A stretch of DNA of 64,000 bases from assembly GCA_029261995.1 (NCBI GenBank), contig JAJDAF010000019.1, positions 62,001 to 126,000 on the forward strand, written 5' to 3'. The position numbers were made by a program, and so were the translations under genes. Numbering within the stretch: position 1 is the stretch's first letter; each line of letters begins with the position of its first letter. A model generated the notes under the pieces. The model ran no database searches. It was not told the origin of the DNA and saw only the letters and a list, made by a program, of their open reading frames with translations. Source of the stretch: Candidatus Zhuqueibacterota bacterium (GTDB taxonomy: Bacteria > Zhuqueibacterota > Zhuqueibacteria > Oceanimicrobiales > Oceanimicrobiaceae). Below, one piece after another: positions 53,389-61,530 of this stretch.

Positions 53389-54690
53389 ATGAAGCCCATT
53401 CCGGTCGCATTCGCTACCCTGGTCATCATCCTGATTCAGGTTGGCCAGGTGCTGGCCCAGCAAAGCACACGCCAGGACACATTGAGAGAACTCATGCGCA
53501 AAGTAGAAATTCTCACTCAGGAAATTGAAAAGACAACGCTCGGAGAGGTTGTGGAAACTGAATATGAAGGCAAGTTCGGCATGGGACCGGCAGCCTCGAA
53601 AGTCTACCAGTTGAAAAAAAGCGGTGTCTCGATCGCCGGGTACGGCGAAGTCGTCTACAACAATTTCTCTGATGAAACCGATGGCGGCTCGCCGTCCGGG
53701 GCAGTCAACCAGATTGACTACCTGCGCCACATCACCTATTTTGGATACAGGTTCAACGACTGGTTGCTGTTCAACTCGGAGATTGAATTTGAGCATGCCA
53801 AGACCAAGGAGGGCTCCCCCGGCGAGGTTGCGGTTGAGTTTGGCTATATCGAGGCCGAGTTAAGCACGGCCGTCCGGATCAGGGCGGGCATGGTTCTTAT
53901 CCCGGTCGGTATCGTCAATGAATTCCATGAGCCATCGACTTTCCACGGCTCGCTGCGGCCAGAGACCGAACGCAGTATCATTCCGGCCACCTGGAGAGCC
54001 AATGGCTTTGGCATCGTTGGCTCAACTGAGGCCGGCATCGGGTACAAACTCTATGTCACCGAAAGTCTGAACGCTTCCAAATTCTCGTCCAATGGGGTGC
54101 GCAGCGGCCGCCAGAATGGAGCCAAGGCCGTCGCCGAGGACCTCGCAATCTCTGGCCGGCTCAACTACACTGGCATCCCGGGCCTTGACTTTGGTGGGTC
54201 ATTCTTCGTGGGCAATACGGGGCAAGCGATGGTGGACTCAACCGGAGCCGAGGTGGATGCTGCCTTCTCTTTGTTTTCCCTTCACGGCATGTTCGCTCGT
54301 TCAGGATTGGAACTTCGAGTTCTCTACGCCCGTTCGAGCGTGGGCGATGCAGCACAGTTGAACGGCGCACTTGGTTTGACAGGCTCAGGCTCAGTCGGTG
54401 AGAGCCAGAGCGGCTACTATCTCACAGCAGCTTACGACCTTCTTCCGCTGCTGGTCGAGGGCACATCGCATTACCTCGCGCCCTTCTTGCAGTATGAAAA
54501 GTTCAACACCCAGGACGAAGTGCCCAGTGGATTTGCAAAGAACTTGGCACGTGAGCGCGCTAATTTTACTCTAGGGCTAACCTACAAGCCACACCCGAAT
54601 GTGGCACTCAAGTTTGACTACATCGATCGTGACAACGAAGCAGACAGCGCGGTGGACCAATTCAACATTGCCGTGAATTATCTCTTCTAA
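53389..54690 (+). CDS. Outer-membrane porin-like beta-barrel protein
   Basis: 433 residues. Signal peptide (VAFATLVIILIQVGQVLAQQ), a short coiled region (LRELMRKVEILTQEIEKT), then a beta barrel of alternating strands (ISIAGYGEVVYNNFSD-like GYGEVVYNNF, YRFNDWLLFNSEIEFEHA, AGMVLIPVGIVNEFHEP) ending in the aromatic strand FNIAVNYLF. It resembles phosphate-selective/Opr-type porins seen in iron and anion loci. Transported substrate unknown. ATG 53389 has AAAGGAG eight bases upstream; the frame is open back to 53230, but that part overlaps the promoter. First gene of the FMN-binding/four-helix group. Confidence 0.8.
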   Translation: MKPIPVAFATLVIILIQVGQVLAQQSTRQDTLRELMRKVEILTQEIEKTTLGEVVETEYEGKFGMGPAASKVYQLKKSGVSIAGYGEVVYNNFSDETDGGSPSGAVNQIDYLRHITYFGYRFNDWLLFNSEIEFEHAKTKEGSPGEVAVEFGYIEAELSTAVRIRAGMVLIPVGIVNEFHEPSTFHGSLRPETERSIIPATWRANGFGIVGSTEAGIGYKLYVTESLNASKFSSNGVRSGRQNGAKAVAEDLAISGRLNYTGIPGLDFGGSFFVGNTGQAMVDSTGAEVDAAFSLFSLHGMFARSGLELRVLYARSSVGDAAQLNGALGLTGSGSVGESQSGYYLTAAYDLLPLLVEGTSHYLAPFLQYEKFNTQDEVPSGFAKNLARERANFTLGLTYKPHPNVALKFDYIDRDNEADSAVDQFNIAVNYLF

Positions 54691-54745
54691 ACTGGAACCG
54701 AATTTGGGCTGGCGGCTCTCAGCGAGACGCCAGCGAGAAACCGAT

Positions 54746-55297
54746 ATGAAAGAAATCAAACTGGCACTCATGCTTGCCGCGCTCATCGGCGGGCACTCAG
54801 ACCAAGCCTTGTCACAGCTATTCAAGAGTCAACAGGCCGCCCTTGCGGAAGCGTTTGCCAAGAGCGACACCGTCATTCGCAAGGTTGTCTTCCTCACCGA
54901 CAAACAGGTGCAGACAATTGAACGGGAAGCAAAAGCAAAGGTGGAATCAAAAATCGTGACCTACTATCAAGGCCTGAGTGCCGACTCAACTACGGGTACT
55001 GCTTTGTTTGAGAAAAACATCGTGCGCACCAAACCCGAGACATTCATGGCGGTGGTCAATCCGGATGGGTCGGTCAGGTACGTGGAAATGCTGGCGTTTC
55101 ACGAACCAGCGGAATATTTACCTACGAGTCGCTGGTTTGCTCTGTTCAAGGGTAAGTTTTTGGACGAACGACTCTGGCCCAAGCGCGGCATTCACGGTAT
55201 CACAGGCGCCACGCTCACGGTTCGCGCCATCACGCAAGGCGTGCGCAAGTCACTCGCAATCTACAAGGTTGCCATCGCCACGGAGAATGACCATTGA
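54746..55297 (+). CDS. Periplasmic FMN-binding domain protein
   Basis: 183 residues. A signal peptide (LALMLAALIGGHSDQALS) precedes an FMN-binding domain with the flavin attachment motif GITGATLTV (Thr near 156), as in NqrC/RnfG, where ApbE links FMN to threonine. KPETFMAVVNPDGSVRYVEMLAFHEPAEYL is the family pattern before it. It is probably a periplasmic electron carrier. ATG 54746 starts the signal peptide; the frame is open to 54704. It sits between the porin and a four-helix membrane protein in an iron locus, which suggests ferric iron reduction (inference). No apbE gene is in the window. Confidence 0.83.
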   Translation: MKEIKLALMLAALIGGHSDQALSQLFKSQQAALAEAFAKSDTVIRKVVFLTDKQVQTIEREAKAKVESKIVTYYQGLSADSTTGTALFEKNIVRTKPETFMAVVNPDGSVRYVEMLAFHEPAEYLPTSRWFALFKGKFLDERLWPKRGIHGITGATLTVRAITQGVRKSLAIYKVAIATENDH

Positions 55298-55851
55298 AGT
55301 ACATGCAAACCGGCGGATTCCAGAATCAGGTCCTCATGCGGATGACCATCCTCTTCACTCTGCTCTTCCTGACTGGATTTTGGGTGAGCAATTTTGCAAT
55401 GTTCTTTGCCAAGATGGGTCTGACCCCTGACTCCGTTCAAGCGTACTACCTGGGTTCCGAGCAAAACTTCACGCTTGCCAGGCCCTACCAGTCGATGTTG
55501 GAAGTAAGTCACGCTCATCTGCCGATGATGGCGATGGTCGTTCTGCTGTTGACGCATCTGCTCATTTTTGCGCCTTACACCTTTAGGACCAAAGTCACCT
55601 TCATTTCATCGAGCTTCCTGCTGGCGTTCGCAAATGAAGCCGCGGGTTGGCTGGTCAGATTTGTTCACCCCGGATTTGCGTGGCTGAAGATAGGCGCTTT
55701 CGTTGGATTTCAGGCAACCCTGGCCTTCCTCTTGATCGGTCTTTCAGTTTTCTTGCTCAAGAGCCAACCCAGGAACGGCGCCCGACGGCCGCAACCCAAT
55801 TCAGACCATGACCGGGCCCACACACCTGATGTCATCCGGACGCCTGTCTAG
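55294..55851 (+). CDS. Four-helix inner-membrane protein of the iron locus
   Basis: 185 residues, no family recognised. Four hydrophobic helices (about 18-40, 70-92, 100-122, 128-150), with His in helix 2 (SHAHLPMMAMVVLLLTHLL) that could be heme ligands. The tail is hydrophilic. TTG 55294 overlaps the FMN-protein stop and has GGAG eight bases upstream; an ATG at 55303 is the alternative. By context it may pass electrons from quinols or heme to the FMN protein, but nothing in the sequence proves it. Confidence 0.55.
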   Translation: MKYMQTGGFQNQVLMRMTILFTLLFLTGFWVSNFAMFFAKMGLTPDSVQAYYLGSEQNFTLARPYQSMLEVSHAHLPMMAMVVLLLTHLLIFAPYTFRTKVTFISSSFLLAFANEAAGWLVRFVHPGFAWLKIGAFVGFQATLAFLLIGLSVFLLKSQPRNGARRPQPNSDHDRAHTPDVIRTPV

Positions 55852-55881
55852 CTAATTCGGACAAAAAAGCATTTTTTTAAC

Positions 55882-55937
55882 TTGACAAACAGAACTGAGA
55901 TTGATATATTGAACCGTTTGTTTTAATAATAAAACAA
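55882..55937 (+). promoter_or_regulatory. Promoter and palindromic operator for the dtxR-feoAB unit
   Basis: TTGACA (55882-55887) and TATATT (55905-55910) with a 17-base spacer form a near-consensus promoter. Directly downstream a perfect palindrome TTGTTTTA-ATAA-TAAAACAA (55918-55937) covers the likely start site, the position expected for a DtxR-type repressor operator. Confidence 0.7.
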
Positions 55938-55992
55938 GAAGTCGAACGAGCAGTATACGCAGGTTTAATCAAGCAGGCGAGAGGCCGGTACC

Positions 55993-56508
55993 ATGGAAGT
56001 ATGGAAGGCATTCGAAAAAAACGCTATCAGCCATAGCGCTGCACATCACTTGATGACGATATACAACCTGCTTGAGAAAAATGGCTACGCCCGGGTTACG
56101 GATGTTGCGCGTGCATTGGAAATTACCCGAGGCAGCGCTTCCATCACCCTCAAAGCACTAAAGGGACGGGGTCTCGTTCGTGAAGATGAAAATAAATTCC
56201 TTCGGTTGTCGGAAGAAGGACATCGCATCAGCCACAGCATTCGCTCCATGCGGGCAATTTTCAAGAAACTACTCGTTGAGATTTTGAATGTAGGCGAAGA
56301 GCAGGCGGAAATCGACTCCTGTAAAATCGAACACCTGCTCAGCCACGAGACGGGGCACAGGCTCCTGGAGTTTGTCAAATTCATGTCGTCGGACGACAAA
56401 GTTGTGCAGGATTTCCGGAAAGCTTATCGCGCTTCCGAAAGCGCCTGTTGTGGCTCCCCCGATGACTGCGAGATTTGCGACACAGAATGCCTCGACCCGA
56501 TTGACTGA
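55993..56508 (+). CDS. DtxR/MntR-family metal-dependent regulator with Cys-rich tail
   Basis: 171 residues. The N-terminal winged helix (HLMTIYNLLEKNGYARVTDVARALEITRGSASITLKALKGRGLV, residues 15-60) and a dimerisation/metal region (IEHLLSHETGHRLLEFVKFM, with CKIEH and SHETGH as likely ligands) match DtxR proteins. A C-terminal tail is rich in Cys (CCGSPDDCEICDTEC), unusual for the family and possibly an extra metal site. It is probably the iron-responsive repressor of feoAB and itself, acting at the palindrome just upstream. feoA follows within 2-14 bases. Confidence 0.9.
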   Translation: MEVWKAFEKNAISHSAAHHLMTIYNLLEKNGYARVTDVARALEITRGSASITLKALKGRGLVREDENKFLRLSEEGHRISHSIRSMRAIFKKLLVEILNVGEEQAEIDSCKIEHLLSHETGHRLLEFVKFMSSDDKVVQDFRKAYRASESACCGSPDDCEICDTECLDPID

Positions 56509-56510
56509 AT

Positions 56511-56855
56511 GTGAGAGACGCAATGGACCAAGCCCGGAAAAGCTCGAACACACAATTGACGCAGCCTGTGCAGACCATCATGGCGGAGCCGAAAAAAATG
56601 ACGCGAGATCCCGAGATGAGAAAATCCCTTTTAGATCTGATGCCTGGCGAGACTGCTATTATCAAGGATGTGAGCCGAACAAATGGCGCCGCTACCAATC
56701 TAATGGAAATGGGCCTGACCGCGGGAACGCCTGTGCGCCTGGTCAAGTTCGCTCCTCTCGGCGACCCCGTAGAACTGAAAGTACGCGGCTACCACCTTTC
56801 AATCCGAAAGTCCGAAGCCAGGGACATCGTGGTCTTCCCGCAGGACCGCGACTAG
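56511..56855 (+). CDS. feoA: Ferrous iron transport protein A
   Basis: Up to 114 residues with an SH3-like FeoA core (LLDLMPGETAIIKDVSRTNGAATNLMEMGLTAGTPVRLV, then ELKVRGYHLSIRKSEARDIVV). The first 35 residues are an extra, unconserved extension. The start is GTG 56511 or, more likely, ATG 56523. FeoA binds FeoB and supports ferrous iron uptake. Lies between dtxR and feoB, 6 bases before the latter. Confidence 0.9.
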   Translation: MRDAMDQARKSSNTQLTQPVQTIMAEPKKMTRDPEMRKSLLDLMPGETAIIKDVSRTNGAATNLMEMGLTAGTPVRLVKFAPLGDPVELKVRGYHLSIRKSEARDIVVFPQDRD

Positions 56856-56861
56856 ACCACA

Positions 56862-59021
56862 ATGCCTGAGCCGGTACAACGGGAACATCCGACCTCCCAG
56901 AAGGACATGAGCGCGGATGTTGCCCTGATCGGCAACCCCAACGCTGGCAAAACGACTGTCTTCAACGCCCTCACCGGTTTGCGCCAAAAAGTCGGCAACT
57001 ATCCCGGTGTAACAGTGGAAAAAAAATCGGGAAGGCTGAACGGCAGTAATCTTCCCATCCGGATTCATGATCTCCCCGGCATGTACAGCCTCGTGCCCAG
57101 CTCAATCGATGAACAAATCGCGGCCGACATCATCACCGGCCGAACCAGCAACTCGGATGTCCGGCTCATCGTTGTGGTGGCCGATGCAAGCAACCTGAGC
57201 AGAAACCTCTACCTCGTGACACAGGCGGTTGAGCTTGGCCGGCCGGTGCTTCTGGCATTGAATATGCTCGATGCTGCGCGGGCGAAAGGCATCGAGATTG
57301 ATCCTGCTGCACTGGCAAAAGAACTCAACGTCTCGGTGGTTGCCATCGTTGCCAACAAAGGCAAAGGCATTCCTGAGCTAAGAAGCAAGATCAGCGAAAT
57401 GGTCTTGCAGCAACACGCCCAAAGGCGACAGAGTGGCATTCAACTTGACAATGAACTGAAAGCCACGCTTCTGCCAACGCGTGAGTGGCTTGCGCAACAC
57501 TCGGCTCTGTCAGAGTCGGCGACCTGGTACGAAGCCATCCGTCTGCTGTCAACCGACTGCGCTGTGGACAGTTGGGCTGCGGGGGAGAACGGCGCAAACA
57601 CGCAAGTCAGTGAACTGCGCAACCTGATAGAGCGCGCCCGCGAAACGCTGACGGCCCGGAACCAGACCTGGCAATCGCTCGAAACCCGGTTGCGCTATGC
57701 CTGGATCGACCGTATCTGCCGCAAATCCGTTCGCGAAATCCGGGTCGAGGAAGTCAGTCTCAGCGAAAAAGCCGATCGTGTGTTGACTCATCGTATCTTC
57801 GGACCCGCGGTTTTCGTACTGATCTTTGCTACCATCTTCCAAACTATATTTGCGTGGGCCGAGGTGCCGATGAACGCCATCGAGCAGTTCGTCGGCTGGA
57901 CCAGCACGCATCTGGCGACACTCTTGCCGGATGGCATCATTCAGGATCTGCTCATCAATGGCGCCATTGCCGGGGTCGGCGCCATTCTTGTATTCCTGCC
58001 GCAAATCATGTTCTTGTTCTTCTTTCTGTCGCTGCTCGAAGCCACGGGTTACATGGCGCGCGCAGCCTTTATCATGGACCGCTTCATGCGCGGCGCCGGC
58101 CTGAGTGGTCGCGCGGTCATCCCGCTGCTGTCATCCTTTGCCTGTGCGGTCCCCGGAATCATGGCGACCCGCACAATTCGCAGCACACGTGAGCGAATTA
58201 TCACAATCATGATCGCTCCGCTGATGAGTTGCAGCGCGCGATTGCCGGTTTACGCCCTGATGATCGGCGCGTTTGTGCCGGCGACGACCATTCTTGGCAT
58301 CTTTTCCCTGCCGGGACTGACTCTGCTGTCCATGTACTTTCTCGGAATTGTGGCGGCCATCGGTTCAGCGCAGGCTCTGAAGAGATTTGCCGGCGCCCAT
58401 GAAAAGCCGACGGCGTTTGTCATGGAGCTTCCGCCCTACCGCAGACCATCACTACGCTGGACTCTGCTGCAGGTGTGGGAACGTGCCAAAGTTTTCGTGA
58501 CGGACGCCGGAAAGATCATCCTGGCCATGTCGATTGTGCTCTGGTTCCTGGCCTCCTATCCCAAACCCGCGGATGAGAACGTCAGCAGCAGCCAGGCAAT
58601 CAAGCAAACTTACGCCGGGCAACTGGGCCACATCATCGAGCCCGTCATCCAGCCGCTTGGGTTTGATTGGAAAATGGGAATCGGGCTGATTACTTCATTC
58701 GCTGCCCGCGAAGTGTTGGTGAGCACGCTCGCTACAATTTATAATGTTGAAGGCGCGGATGAAAACTCCGTCACATTGCGCGACAAGTTGAAAAATGAAC
58801 GCGACCCCGACACCGGCCAGCCAGTCTACACCCCCTTGGTGGCGGTGTCGCTGATGGTGTTCTTTGTGCTCGCCTGCCAGTGCATGAGTACGGTCGCGAT
58901 TGTGAAACGAGAAACCAATAGCTGGCGCTGGCCGCTTATCATGATTGGCTACATGACGGCTCTGGCGTACGTCGGGTCGCTCATCGTCTATCAAGGCGGT
59001 ACGTTTTTAGGAATGGGTTAG
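56862..59021 (+). CDS. feoB: Ferrous iron transporter FeoB
   Basis: 719 residues. The N-terminal G domain has GNPNAGKTTVFNALTG (G1, near 26), NYPGVTVEKKSG (G2) and DLPGMYSL (G3), then LALNMLDAARAKG (G4). The membrane part carries the two gate motifs: LSGRAVIPLLSSFACAVPGIM and ITSFAAREVLVSTLATIY. It imports Fe2+ across the inner membrane. Downstream of feoA by 6 bases and followed 4 bases later by a small Cys-containing membrane protein. Confidence 0.97.
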   Translation: MPEPVQREHPTSQKDMSADVALIGNPNAGKTTVFNALTGLRQKVGNYPGVTVEKKSGRLNGSNLPIRIHDLPGMYSLVPSSIDEQIAADIITGRTSNSDVRLIVVVADASNLSRNLYLVTQAVELGRPVLLALNMLDAARAKGIEIDPAALAKELNVSVVAIVANKGKGIPELRSKISEMVLQQHAQRRQSGIQLDNELKATLLPTREWLAQHSALSESATWYEAIRLLSTDCAVDSWAAGENGANTQVSELRNLIERARETLTARNQTWQSLETRLRYAWIDRICRKSVREIRVEEVSLSEKADRVLTHRIFGPAVFVLIFATIFQTIFAWAEVPMNAIEQFVGWTSTHLATLLPDGIIQDLLINGAIAGVGAILVFLPQIMFLFFFLSLLEATGYMARAAFIMDRFMRGAGLSGRAVIPLLSSFACAVPGIMATRTIRSTRERIITIMIAPLMSCSARLPVYALMIGAFVPATTILGIFSLPGLTLLSMYFLGIVAAIGSAQALKRFAGAHEKPTAFVMELPPYRRPSLRWTLLQVWERAKVFVTDAGKIILAMSIVLWFLASYPKPADENVSSSQAIKQTYAGQLGHIIEPVIQPLGFDWKMGIGLITSFAAREVLVSTLATIYNVEGADENSVTLRDKLKNERDPDTGQPVYTPLVAVSLMVFFVLACQCMSTVAIVKRETNSWRWPLIMIGYMTALAYVGSLIVYQGGTFLGMG

Positions 59022-59025
59022 AAAG

Positions 59026-59202
59026 ATGGACCTGCAGGAAATTTTAGCTTTTGGGGTAGTGGGGTTGGCCACTCTTTTCGCCATGCGGAGATTTCTTCGC
59101 CAGCTTCTTTCCGGGGATGAGGGCAGTCCAAAATGCGCCAAGTGTGCACTCAATCAGGCAGTCATCAACTCACGGAAATCGAGCGTAGACCCATTGGGTT
59201 AA
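59026..59202 (+). CDS. Small FeoB-associated Cys-containing membrane protein
   Basis: A 58-residue gene missed by size cutoffs, starting at ATG 59026, 4 bases after the feoB stop. One N-terminal helix (ILAFGVVGLATLFAMRRFL) is followed by a cytoplasmic tail with CAKC. Short FeoB-associated Cys-rich membrane proteins in this position are known in other bacteria (FeoB-associated, FeoC-like). Cys content is low for that group. Overall function unknown; a metal or partner site is plausible. Confidence 0.7.
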   Translation: MDLQEILAFGVVGLATLFAMRRFLRQLLSGDEGSPKCAKCALNQAVINSRKSSVDPLG

Positions 59203-59231
59203 CCCTGACAGGGTTTCTCCGTTCCGCTGCC

Positions 59232-61049
59232 TTAATCCCAAATTGCATCCCGCAAACCCGACGACCGCCTCGTCCGCCGCTCAACCGCAGCATTCCAAAT
59301 CACCTCATCGCCAAACACCTCTACCCGCTCCGAAGCACGAGTAATGCCCGTGTATAGCAGTTCTCTCGTCAAGACCCGCACATCTTTCTCCGGCAACAAG
59401 AGCAGAACCCGCGCAAACTCCGAGCCCTGGCTTTTGTGAACGGTCATGGCGTACCCGGCTTCGTACTCCGGCAGACGAAACGGCCGTACCGTGCGGAAGC
59501 CGCCATCCGGGCGTTCGAAGGTGGCTTTTAGCTCGTCGTTGTCATCCGGGTCTGGCAAGATGATGCCGAAATCGCCATTGAACAGATTCATCTGGTAGTC
59601 GTTGCGGGTGACCAGCACCGGCTGGCCCGGATACCAGCTTTTGTCGTCCGGGATGGCGAGACGCCTCCGAAACGCGCTATCAAGGGCGGAGTTGATGGCG
59701 CGCACTCCCATCGGACCTTCCCTAACGGCGCACAAAATCCGAACTTGATTGTAGCTCGCGAAAGCCTGCGCAGGGTCACCGGCCACGTAGCCCGCCGAGG
59801 CTGTGGCAAGAACGGCTTGTAAATCGGTGTCGCCCCTTTCGCACCACTTCACATCTGGAAAATCTTGGGATTTGAGGATTTCCAAAGCCTGCCCAGCTTC
59901 GCCGGCATTGACAGCGGCACTCACTTCGCCAATGCCACGCCGGGTGGCAAAGCGGTAGCTCTTGCGGAGTTGCACGACGCAATCCGTGAGCGGTTCGGCC
60001 CCGGGAGCAATCGGCAGGGATTGCTTGCCGAGAGATGAAACCACGCCGGAGAACTCCGCCGAAAAATGGTCCAGATGGTCCTGGTGGCAAATGTCCGCCA
60101 GCACCGAGCCGGCCTCCACCGAAGCGAGCTGATTATTGTCTCCCAGCAGGATAAGCCGGCTGTTCCGCGGCAGCGCTTGCACCAGTTTTGACATCAGGGC
60201 CAGGTCTACCATGGAAGCCTCGTCCACAATCAGGACATCGACTTCCAGCGGATTTGCGGCGTCGTGCCAGAAGTAGGGAGAATGGCGGCGAAAGCCAAGC
60301 AGCCGATGGATGGTTGAAGCGTGGTCCGGAATCTGCTCTTTCACTTCCTTGCTACACGGCAAACCCTCTTTCGCGTTCTTGATCGCCTCCTGCAAACGCA
60401 CCGCCGCCTTGCCGGTCGGCGCAGCCAGCGCGATGCGCAGATTGTGCCCACGGCAGAATTCGAGCAGCAATCCAGCGATCTTAGCAACGGTCACGGTCTT
60501 TCCGGTTCCCGGTCCACCGGTAATGACGCAGAATCTCCGCAGCAAAGCAACCGCAGCCGCGACCCTCTGCAGATCGATTTCATCAGCACCCTGGTTCGGG
60601 AAATAAGCGTTCAGGCGTTCCCCGAGCAACTCCCAATCGAGCTTGAGCTGGGAGCCAGCGGCAGATAGAATAAACTTGGCGAGGCTGTCCTGGTAACGCC
60701 AATAGCGATTGAGATAGAGTCGATCCCGTTCCAGGATCAGCGGTTTGAACTGACCAGGTTGGCCCAGAGCCTTGCTGTCATTCACGAGTCTTTCGCGCAG
60801 CGTAGAAGGAGACAACGACGCCAGTGCCGTTGCCTGCTGGCTCTCGAGTCTCTCCTTGAGAAAATCACTGCTCGCCAGGTCTTCAAGCTCGAGGCAAACA
60901 TGGCCGGCCCGGGTTTGACTGCTCACCAGGGCTGCTGCCAGCTCGAACTCCCGGCAGCCGCGCCCATCCAGTCGCGCCATCAAGCGGGCGAAATGGAGGT
61001 CGAGTGCGGAGAGTGATTCGATTTGATTTAGGTATTCGCTTTGTATCAC
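59232..61049 (-). CDS. recD: Exonuclease V alpha subunit RecD
   Basis: 605 residues, close to E. coli RecD length. A SF1 helicase with Walker A GGPGTGKTVTVAKIAG near 180, Walker B VLIVDEASMVDLALMSKLV near 275, RKSYRFATRRGIG, and the C-terminal motif VI region AMTVHKSQGSEFARVLLLLP near 545. RecD is the 5'-3' motor of the RecBCD recombination-repair nuclease. The start is GTG 61049 with a weak AGGG upstream. recB and recC, usually adjacent, are absent; about 480 non-coding bases lie upstream. Converges with the iron locus across 29 bases. Confidence 0.93.
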   Translation of the reverse strand: MIQSEYLNQIESLSALDLHFARLMARLDGRGCREFELAAALVSSQTRAGHVCLELEDLASSDFLKERLESQQATALASLSPSTLRERLVNDSKALGQPGQFKPLILERDRLYLNRYWRYQDSLAKFILSAAGSQLKLDWELLGERLNAYFPNQGADEIDLQRVAAAVALLRRFCVITGGPGTGKTVTVAKIAGLLLEFCRGHNLRIALAAPTGKAAVRLQEAIKNAKEGLPCSKEVKEQIPDHASTIHRLLGFRRHSPYFWHDAANPLEVDVLIVDEASMVDLALMSKLVQALPRNSRLILLGDNNQLASVEAGSVLADICHQDHLDHFSAEFSGVVSSLGKQSLPIAPGAEPLTDCVVQLRKSYRFATRRGIGEVSAAVNAGEAGQALEILKSQDFPDVKWCERGDTDLQAVLATASAGYVAGDPAQAFASYNQVRILCAVREGPMGVRAINSALDSAFRRRLAIPDDKSWYPGQPVLVTRNDYQMNLFNGDFGIILPDPDDNDELKATFERPDGGFRTVRPFRLPEYEAGYAMTVHKSQGSEFARVLLLLPEKDVRVLTRELLYTGITRASERVEVFGDEVIWNAAVERRTRRSSGLRDAIWD

Positions 61050-61530
61050 GGTATCCCTGCTCTATCAACTGGTTAGACAATTCTCTCACCCACTCCGTGC
61101 CAGGTCAGTCTCTAAAAACACCGCTCGACCCTGGGCCACCCGCGCGTCCAGATACCTGTGCAGCGCCAAAACATAACGACTGTCATCAGCGGTTGTGCCC
61201 GCATCAGTTCAACTCGCCCCAAGAATTCTAGTTCTACTATCCCGCCAAACTAGAAAAGAGCCACAGCGGGTGCAATCCGCTGAATGACCAAGTTATATTT
61301 TGGCAATAGCTCGTCACTTTGGGCGACTGAATCAAAATGGTTGAAACCGAGGCCACGATGGCGCACCCTGAGGCGGTGTCTCCCCAATGGGTGAGATCGT
61401 TCAAGTCGCTCTATTTCCTTTTCTTTTTTGCCTGAAACTTACGAAATCCACTGGCGAGTTTGTCGATTGAGCCTTTAGAGATTATATTATGCCGCCACTC
61501 CGCTTCCTTCTCCACCACGAAACTTATTTT
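61050..61530. other. Intergenic region between recD and the RND pump gene
   Basis: About 480 bases. A minus-strand frame without a start codon (about 61091-61212) reads ...DDSRYVLALHRYLDAR..., with a protein-like composition but no full motif; it may be a decayed gene fragment. No promoter for recD could be chosen and no terminator is clear for the RND gene. Confidence 0.3.

Noticed and set aside
61091-61212. A RecB C-terminal fragment upstream of recD (DDSRYVLALHRYLDAR...)
   Set aside because: It slightly resembles the ALHRYL segment of RecB nucleases, but there is no start codon and the following catalytic sequence is absent; too short to claim.
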